From contig JAFZCF010000128.1 of the NCBI GenBank assembly GCA_017552165.1, positions 1 to 29,571 on the forward strand: a DNA stretch of 29,571 bases, given 5' to 3'. Every line of letters begins with the position of its first letter. Within the stretch, counting starts at the first letter, position 1. Position numbers and translations under genes: made by a program. Positions 24,170 through 29,571 of the stretch are shown here, in pieces. The notes beneath the pieces are model-generated. The model searched no databases, was not told the DNA's origin, and worked only from the letters and a program-made list of their open reading frames with translations. The DNA comes from Clostridia bacterium. GTDB taxonomy: Bacteria > Bacillota_A > Clostridia > Oscillospirales > CAG-272.

Positions 24170-25114
24170 TTATCTCACACCGTGAAGGACGTGCAGATTC
24201 CTAAGACAGGGATCTGCCGTTTTTTCGTTGACGTAATACGCAGCGTCTATCAGCGACATACCGGAATCCAGCGGAAACAGTTTTTCAGATATAAGTTTCA
24301 TAAGACAGACGCGGACGTCGTCGATTTTTTCTTTTTTTCGGCTGAATTCCGGGGCGTCCGAGATGATTTCGGAAAGAATTCCGGCAAACGCTTCCCCTCC
24401 CGGAAGGGACCTCATCGCGCGGAAAGTCCACTTGTAATACGGCATATATTTCCCGTTCAGCCAGAAAAATGCGTTCGCCGCGCTTTTGAAAAACTCAAAG
24501 CACGACAGCCTCGCAGCGTCAAAGTCTCCGCGCGAGACGCACCTTTCGTAGTTATAAATCCCCGACTGTGACATTATGAAAAGACAGCCGGCCGTTTTTT
24601 TAATAAGAACGTCGCGCGGGGGTGCGCTCATCCGGCGGCGTATTTCGGTAAAAATGCCGCTGTCGTCCCTGAAAATTTCTCCGTTAGTCACCTCGGCGAG
24701 ATAGTTTTCCGGGATCGTCAGCCATTCCGCCTCGTCCGGCACGTCATCCGTCCCGAGCCGAGAAAGGAGAAAACCGGACAGCCTAACGGGGCCTCTCCTG
24801 CCGTGCGTCATCCCCGCGGGTCTGCGCGTCATTTCGCGGAAAGTTTTCGGAAGGCCGTCGTATCCGCGTTCTATTCTGAAAGCGAGCCTTTCGTCCACAA
24901 TGTCTTCGCCGGGCAGAAAGATCATAAAACCGGGATCGAAATCGTGATCCCTTGAGATCTCGTCGTCGAATCCGAAACAGTCGGAGCCGGAACCGCAGAG
25001 TCCGACGGCAAATGTGCTCACCGAATCCGGAAAAAGCCGTTCCAGCATTTCTTCGCCGTATTCGCGATAGAACGCCCGGCTTATTTCAAGTCCTTTTGTT
25101 TCCACGCTCATAAA
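24170..25114 (-). CDS. DUF4037 protein, nucleotidyltransferase-like
   Basis: A 314-residue protein that I place in the DUF4037 family. A nucleotidyltransferase-fold signature is visible: VGLCGSGSDCFGFDDEISRDHDFDPGF, where G-S and D-x-D suit a metal- and nucleotide-binding site. The C-terminal half is helical (DVLIKKTAGCLFIMSQSGIY and KYMPYYKWTFRAM) and resembles the helical partner domains of such enzymes. No substrate is known. Start: ATG with GGGGAGA just upstream; the frame could be read 57 bases earlier, inside the TPR gene. It overlaps the TPR gene by 29 bases, so the two are probably coupled. It is the last gene of its cluster and runs into a terminator for hprK. Confidence 0.82.
   Translation of the reverse strand, partial: FMSVETKGLEISRAFYREYGEEMLERLFPDSVSTFAVGLCGSGSDCFGFDDEISRDHDFDPGFMIFLPGEDIVDERLAFRIERGYDGLPKTFREMTRRPAGMTHGRRGPVRLSGFLLSRLGTDDVPDEAEWLTIPENYLAEVTNGEIFRDDSGIFTEIRRRMSAPPRDVLIKKTAGCLFIMSQSGIYNYERCVSRGDFDAARLSCFEFFKSAANAFFWLNGKYMPYYKWTFRAMRSLPGGEAFAGILSEIISDAPEFSRKKEKIDDVRVCLMKLISEKLFPLDSGMSLIDAAYYVNEKTADPCLRNLHVLHGVR
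24193..24225 (+). terminator. Intrinsic terminator of hprK, inside the DUF4037 3' end
   Basis: GCAGATTCC and GGGATCTGC form nine pairs (one T-G wobble) around the loop TAAGACA, followed by CG and six T residues. It is 28 bases after the hprK stop and lies within the coding end of the convergent DUF4037 gene. Confidence 0.72.
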
Positions 25115-25937
25115 TCTCCCCGGCGCGTTTTCTGAGTTCGTCCGCGTACGCGAAATATCCGTAATAGTCAAATGAGGGGGCGCACGTCGCGCAGTAATAG
25201 GCGTAGTCCCCGTCTTTCGGGAGCGACTCCGCCGTTATGAGAGCGTACGCCTTCTCGACGTATTCCGAGATGAGCTCGGCGCCGTCCTCGGGTCCCAGGT
25301 TTGCCTCTGCCGCGTCCGCCATGTTGAGATACGTAACGGCCCGCTCCGCCTCTCCGTTTTCGGTCTGTTCCATCTCGCTGAGTGCCCGCTGATATCTCTC
25401 TGCCGCCTCGTCGTATCTGCCGAGATCGCAGAGAGCGAGCGCCATATTGTTGTTGAGCCCACCGAGAAGCGAGTGAGGAACGCCGTCAAGAGATGAAAGA
25501 ATCTCCTCGGCCCTTTGAAAGCGCTCCATCGCCTCCTCCGGCCTGCCGAACGCCTTGCTGACCGTCGCCGCGTTTATATACGCCGTGCCGCCGGACATAT
25601 TTCCGTCAAGCCCGGTCTCCGAAGCTATGCGGAGCGCCGCGTCGGCGTGAAACGACGCTTTATCGCCGTCTCCCTTTTTTCGGTATAAGCCCATGAGCTC
25701 GTTGTGCATGGCAAACGCGCCGCGCAGATCGCCTCCGAGCTCCGCCTCGCCGAGCCAGTATTCAAGAATGCGTCCGGCGCCGTCGGGATCGTTAACGGCG
25801 AAATATTCGTCCGCCTTTTCTATTGCCCGCCTGACGTTTATCGGCTTGAAAGCGTCCCGTTTTTCGGGCGGGGTCATGCAGAGTGGGCACTCAGGCTCGG
25901 TATAGTCCCCGGGTTTCAGCTCGTCAGTGAAACTCAT
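25086..25937 (-). CDS. TPR-repeat protein
   Basis: A 283-residue cytoplasmic protein built mainly of tetratricopeptide repeats. After an N-terminal segment with CPLC (17-20), helices pair up: AIEKADEYFAVNDPDGAGRI, FAMHNELMGLYRKKGDGDKAS, TAYINAATVSKAFGRPEEAMERFQRA, LLGGLNNNMALALCDLGRYDEAAERYQRA and AVTYLNMADA. These fit at least four TPR units, so it is a protein-binding scaffold. It begins inside the helicase's last codons (overlap 14 bases) and overlaps the DUF4037 gene by 29, suggesting that TPR and nucleotidyltransferase-like proteins work as a pair. No enzyme motif is visible. Confidence 0.85.
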   Translation of the reverse strand: MSFTDELKPGDYTEPECPLCMTPPEKRDAFKPINVRRAIEKADEYFAVNDPDGAGRILEYWLGEAELGGDLRGAFAMHNELMGLYRKKGDGDKASFHADAALRIASETGLDGNMSGGTAYINAATVSKAFGRPEEAMERFQRAEEILSSLDGVPHSLLGGLNNNMALALCDLGRYDEAAERYQRALSEMEQTENGEAERAVTYLNMADAAEANLGPEDGAELISEYVEKAYALITAESLPKDGDYAYYCATCAPSFDYYGYFAYADELRKRAGEIYERGNKRT

Positions 25938-28149
25938 CGTAAATCTCCCCTATCCTGCGGGTCACATCGACCGTCTCGAGACGGTCGGCGGCATAAGCCC
26001 TGTGAAGGAGCTCGGCGGGTATGTTCTCGTCGAATTTGTCGAAAACCGCGGTCTCCGACGCGCCGATCAGCCCGTCACGATCTATGCCGAGATCGGCCGT
26101 CCTCTTGAGCGCCTCGGAAAGCGACCTGCCGTTTCCCTTTTCCATCTTGAAGGTCATATAATAGCAGCCCTCGTATTCCATTCCCGTGATGCCGAACCGC
26201 GAGCTTTCCGACATGATCATGCGGCGCAGAGTCCTGAATGATCTCGTCCCGAGCCACGGGAAAACGCACCAGGAATATCCCCCGAGATGGACTATGCTTT
26301 TTTCGAGCATACCGGTATTGCGCGCAACGCGGCGCGCGGCGTCGAGTCTGACCCTCGCGTTCTTTTTGAGATACGGATATACCGTGTCCTCGGACAGGAC
26401 CTTTTTCATCCTCTCGAGTATTTTCGTGTGTATCTCGCCGTAATCTCCCGGCCAGGATATTTCCATCTTCCCGTCAACCGGATGAACGTATATAAGGTGT
26501 CTCGAAATATCGAGCTCCTCGACCTCCCATACCCTGCCGGCGAGGGCGAATCTCTCGCCGACGGGCGGCGGGGTCGTTATCGTTCCGATCTCGTCCGATC
26601 CCGAGCGGACGGTAAAATCCTCGCTGTCGTTGAACACCGCGTAGAACTTGAACGACGAGGTGATGCGCTCGCCCTTAAGCCCCACGATAAGCGTGCCGTC
26701 CTCGGTAAGTTCGATAAAATCGTTCTTTATCATCGAAAGTACAAGCGTGCGGTAATCGTCGGGAGACACCTCCGAAAACGGCGGCAGCGAAAGTACCTCT
26801 TTCGCGAGTCTGTTCGGTGTCAGGCCGCCCTTTGAGCAAAGGACCGAGAGCGTCTGGTGGAACATGAGCGACATCGGATATTTTTTCGTTTTGGGCGGCT
26901 CGACAAACCGCTCCTCGATATAAAGCTGGATAAGCGCGATTCCCCTTATGAGACTCCAGGGGATCAGCTGAGGCAGAGGCGTGTTAGGCAGAGGATTTTC
27001 TTCCCTGAAGGTCATGACCATCTCGGGCGGCGCGCCGCGCCTTCCCGACCTGCCGAGACGCTGAAGCAGACTCGAAACCGACACAGGCGCCTCCGACTGA
27101 ACGATACGCTCGAGCCTGCCGATATCTATCCCGAGCTCAAGCGTGACGGTCGCGCACGTGACGGTCATCTGTTCGTCGCTTTTCAGCGACAGTTCCGCTT
27201 CCTCGCGTATGGCGGCCGAAAGATTGCCGTGATGGATACGGAACACGTCGGGTTCGCCCCGCCGCTCGGCTATCTGCCGCAGAGTCGCCGTGATGATCTC
27301 CGTCTCCTCGCGGGAGTTTGCGAAAACAAGAGATTTTCTCCCCTTCGTCGCGTCGTAAATGTATTCGTAGCCCTTGTCGGAGGGCATATAGACCTCTCCC
27401 GTGTCGGTGTCGACGGGGGGCGCGTCCTGTTCGTCCGGATCTCCGCCGCCGATATAAAAATGTTCGAGCGCGAGGCGCCACGATATTTTTCTGTCCGGCG
27501 TGCCGACGACCGACGTATGCCTCGCCGAGCCGGCGCCGAGCCAGTCCGCGGCCTTTTTCGCGTCTCCCACCGTCGCCGAGAGACCGATCCGCACGGGATC
27601 CCTCCCCGTGAGCCGGGAAAGCCGCGCGAGCTGACAGATTATCTGGTTTCCGCGGTCGCTCCCCGTCAGCGTATGGATCTCGTCGATAATCACGTATCTT
27701 ATCTCGCCGAATAGTCTGACGACGTCGTTCGGGCGGTTCATGAGCATGCTTTCGAGCGATTCCGGGGTTATCTGAAGGATGCCGGACGGCTCTTTCAGGG
27801 CTTTCGTTTTATGCGACTGAGCAACGTCCCCGTGCCAGTGGAACACCTTCACGCCGCTCTCGTCGAGGACGTCCGAAAGGCGCAGGAACTGATCGTTTAT
27901 AAGACTTTTGAGCGGGGCGATGTAAAGCGCTCCGAAGGACGCCGGCGGGTCGCTCCACAGCGAGGTTATCACGGGAAAAAGCGCCGCCTCGGTCTTGCCC
28001 GATGCCGTCGCCGTGGTCAGAAGAAGATTATCGTCCGTCCCGAACAGTATCTCCGCCGCCCCGAGCTGAACTTCGCGCAGCTCGGTCCATCCGTTTTCGT
28101 ACACGTAATCCTGAATGAACGGCGGAAACTTTGAAAAAACGTCTGTCAT
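25924..28149 (-). CDS. Lhr-type DEAD/DEAH helicase
   Basis: A 741-residue superfamily 2 helicase resembling Lhr-core proteins, DNA-repair helicases of bacteria and archaea. Motifs: Q motif region WTELREVQ, motif I TATASGKTEA (46-55), APLKSLINDQ (Ia), QITPESLESML (Ib), DEIH (156-159), LSATVGD (III), and GRSGRRGAP (VI). The C-terminal part (LTPNRLAKEVLSLPPF onward) should hold the winged-helix and Lhr-specific region, but the DUF4145-like large C-terminal domain of Escherichia coli Lhr is absent. ATG follows the FkbM stop by two bases with GAGG upstream. Overlap with the TPR gene suggests one transcript. Confidence 0.88.
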   Translation of the reverse strand: MTDVFSKFPPFIQDYVYENGWTELREVQLGAAEILFGTDDNLLLTTATASGKTEAALFPVITSLWSDPPASFGALYIAPLKSLINDQFLRLSDVLDESGVKVFHWHGDVAQSHKTKALKEPSGILQITPESLESMLMNRPNDVVRLFGEIRYVIIDEIHTLTGSDRGNQIICQLARLSRLTGRDPVRIGLSATVGDAKKAADWLGAGSARHTSVVGTPDRKISWRLALEHFYIGGGDPDEQDAPPVDTDTGEVYMPSDKGYEYIYDATKGRKSLVFANSREETEIITATLRQIAERRGEPDVFRIHHGNLSAAIREEAELSLKSDEQMTVTCATVTLELGIDIGRLERIVQSEAPVSVSSLLQRLGRSGRRGAPPEMVMTFREENPLPNTPLPQLIPWSLIRGIALIQLYIEERFVEPPKTKKYPMSLMFHQTLSVLCSKGGLTPNRLAKEVLSLPPFSEVSPDDYRTLVLSMIKNDFIELTEDGTLIVGLKGERITSSFKFYAVFNDSEDFTVRSGSDEIGTITTPPPVGERFALAGRVWEVEELDISRHLIYVHPVDGKMEISWPGDYGEIHTKILERMKKVLSEDTVYPYLKKNARVRLDAARRVARNTGMLEKSIVHLGGYSWCVFPWLGTRSFRTLRRMIMSESSRFGITGMEYEGCYYMTFKMEKGNGRSLSEALKRTADLGIDRDGLIGASETAVFDKFDENIPAELLHRAYAADRLETVDVTRRIGEIYDEFH

Positions 28150-28151
28150 TT

Positions 28152-29213
28152 TTAACCTCGGTATCTCGCGATGAGATCAAGCTCCCAGCATGGTGTGCAG
28201 GGAGTACGTCTTAGATAAAACCCGTATCCCGGGCACAGTTCGTCGATCAGAAGCGGAAGCGCGAAAACGTCCTCCGGCCTGTGATACGCCGCCACTCTGA
28301 GATCGGGGTGAAATTCTGAAATCGTCTGAGCGGCGCCCGCGAGCACCCTGCCCTCGGCGCCCTCGGAATCTATTTTGATATAATCGGCACCCTCGTCTCC
28401 GAGAATGGAATCAAGCGGCAGACCGATGACCTCCGACGTTCTTTTTTCACCGGTTTTACGCTTGCCGGCGCCGCGGCCGCCGTCCCTGCTGAAGGTCAGC
28501 ACCTCACGCCTGTCCCAGGCAGCGGCGCGCACGGGCATTATACGGCCGTAGATGCCGGCCGTGACGCAAAGCGACGAAAAGTTTTTTTCGTCGGGCTCTA
28601 CGGCCGTAATCTTTTCGATCCGCGGAGCGCGGCTCAGCAGCCCCGCGGCCGTGTCTCCGTTATACGCGCCGACGTCGGCGGCGCGGGTATAGAGCTCCGG
28701 CCTGAGCGTTTCCCGCCATATCTCGTCCTCTGTGCTGAGGTTTTCGAGAAGCGGGGCGAGCTCGCCTCCCTCCCTGTACCTGAGGACGGAATCGAAAAGC
28801 GCGCGGCTTTTCCCGTCGGCGAGCATATCCCGGGCTGCGGCTATCATTTCCGCGTGTTTTTCGGCAAATTCGCGGCACCAGACGTTCTCACCCGCGACGG
28901 GCATATCGGGCAGAAGCACGGTGTGTCTCCCCGACATTCCGATAACGTTTTCTATAACGTCGCGGCGGGACGAGCCGAACGCGACGAGTATGATGATATC
29001 GTCGCCCAGCCGTCTGACAGCGCTTTTATACGATTCGACCTCAAATCCGCGAAACGTCCGCTTCCTGACAAACCCGTCGGAAGCGAATATGCCGCTCACC
29101 GAAACCCCGAGCCGCTCAAGTCTGTCGAGGATCTTGTCGGCTCCGTTGCCTGTACCGTAAAGCACGACGGGACGTTTTTCGGCGGCGAGTTTTTCCCACA
29201 GCCAGCCGGTCAT
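28152..29213 (-). CDS. FkbM-family methyltransferase with N-terminal Rossmann-like domain
   Basis: A 353-residue protein. The C-terminal domain has SAM methyltransferase features of the FkbM type: AADVGAYNGDTAAGLL (motif I), ITAVEPDEKNF, and DYIKIDSEGAEGRVLAGA, then LRVAAYHRPEDVFALP. The N-terminal 110 residues start with PVVLYGTGNGADKIL and SVSGIFASDGFVRKRTFRGFEV, a small nucleotide-binding fold of the sugar-enzyme or PglD type. The methylated substrate is probably a sugar or lipid, unknown here. The ATG lies one base after the amidohydrolase stop, and its own stop is two bases before the helicase ATG, so all three are co-transcribed. Confidence 0.85.
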   Translation of the reverse strand: MTGWLWEKLAAEKRPVVLYGTGNGADKILDRLERLGVSVSGIFASDGFVRKRTFRGFEVESYKSAVRRLGDDIIILVAFGSSRRDVIENVIGMSGRHTVLLPDMPVAGENVWCREFAEKHAEMIAAARDMLADGKSRALFDSVLRYREGGELAPLLENLSTEDEIWRETLRPELYTRAADVGAYNGDTAAGLLSRAPRIEKITAVEPDEKNFSSLCVTAGIYGRIMPVRAAAWDRREVLTFSRDGGRGAGKRKTGEKRTSEVIGLPLDSILGDEGADYIKIDSEGAEGRVLAGAAQTISEFHPDLRVAAYHRPEDVFALPLLIDELCPGYGFYLRRTPCTPCWELDLIARYRG

Positions 29214-29214
29214 T

Positions 29215-29571
29215 TCACTGTTCGGAGCCGAGGAAACGCCGCGCGTTGCGGCAGAGTATGTCCTCCCGCTCGGCAGGCGTGAGATCGAGTTTTTCGAACA
29301 TATCCTTTACCTTCCACGGGGATACGGACGGGAAATCCGAGCCGAACATCATGCGCCCGACCCCGGCTTTTCTTATATTTTCCGTCGCCTTTTCGGGGGT
29401 CATCCACTGAAGCGACGCCGAGAGGTCGTACCAGACGTTCCCGTATCTGCCCCAGAGATATTTTTCCGCCTCATCCCAGACAGAGTATCCGCCGAAATGC
29501 GCCGCGCAAATCCTCAGCCCGGGGAATTCCTCGGCAATTCTCGCTATCCTGTCGGGAGACGAATAATAGTA
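29215..29571 (-). CDS. Amidohydrolase family protein, 3' end only (cut by the window edge)
   Basis: The last 118 codons of a minus-strand gene whose 5' part lies outside the window; the frame is open to the edge. The fragment has AAHFGGYSVWDEA, a metal-site histidine in a TIM-barrel strand, and FGSDFPSVSPW with the final metal-binding aspartate, the layout of amidohydrolase-2 enzymes (decarboxylases and hydrolases, COG2159 type). The C terminus, ILCRNARRFLGSEQ, is typical of the family. An internal ATG at 29403 is not a likely start because similarity continues upstream. Confidence 0.82.
   Translation of the reverse strand, partial: YYYSSPDRIARIAEEFPGLRICAAHFGGYSVWDEAEKYLWGRYGNVWYDLSASLQWMTPEKATENIRKAGVGRMMFGSDFPSVSPWKVKDMFEKLDLTPAEREDILCRNARRFLGSEQ

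Overview
The window looks like a chromosomal stretch from a moderately GC-rich member of the Firmicutes, most likely class Clostridia. The evidence is gene content: HPr kinase/phosphorylase (hprK), the c-di-AMP receptor gene darA followed by holB and ricT (the Bacillus yaaQ-holB-yaaT neighbourhood), a DUF1292 protein, RecD2, RqcH, a ComFC-type phosphoribosyltransferase and a split transketolase. Most of the DNA is GC-rich, GGAGG-type ribosome binding sites occur, and seven promoters have a 17-base spacer, several with an extended TGn -10. I cannot name a genus. The window is almost completely coding; no intergenic gap exceeds about 220 bases, and I see no tRNA, rRNA, insertion sequence or CRISPR array.

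Layout. 1-3770 (minus): DUF1292 protein, then a 6S RNA gene that I recognise from its closing stem and U-run, then a split transketolase and an ADP-ribosylglycohydrolase. 3824-7733 (plus): ribose-phosphate pyrophosphokinase, a small helical ORF overlapping a zeta-toxin-like P-loop kinase (candidate toxin-antitoxin pair), a HAD phosphatase and an M18 aminopeptidase, tightly packed. 7734-8604: an AT-rich island with one orphan beta-propeller-like protein. 8617-16225 (minus): metK-recD2-comFC-MreB-like-GNAT-rqcH, one overlapping operon. 16282-19425 (plus): pcrA-type helicase and a lipoprotein, ending at a strong hairpin. 19430-21936 (minus): darA-holB-ricT. 21952-22255 (plus): a small, apparently strongly expressed protein. 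22261-23160 (minus): a PflX-like radical SAM protein. 23183-24225 (plus): hprK. 24170-29571 (minus): amidohydrolase (cut by the window edge), FkbM methyltransferase, Lhr-type helicase, TPR protein and DUF4037 nucleotidyltransferase-like protein, with short gaps or overlaps.

How the parts fit. Much of the window is housekeeping: nucleotide and one-carbon precursors (PRPP, SAM, pentose phosphates), DNA replication and repair (HolB, PcrA, RecD2, Lhr), ribosome rescue (RqcH), transcription control (6S RNA) and carbon or second-messenger signalling (HprK, DarA, RicT). The parts most likely to repay attention are the zeta-kinase/small-ORF pair inserted behind prs, the AT-rich propeller orphan, the divergent MreB-like protein, the strongly promoted 81-residue protein, and the TPR-DUF4037 module behind the Lhr helicase. 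I found no clear multi-gene defence island or other obviously new system; the candidates listed are modest and are stated as such.
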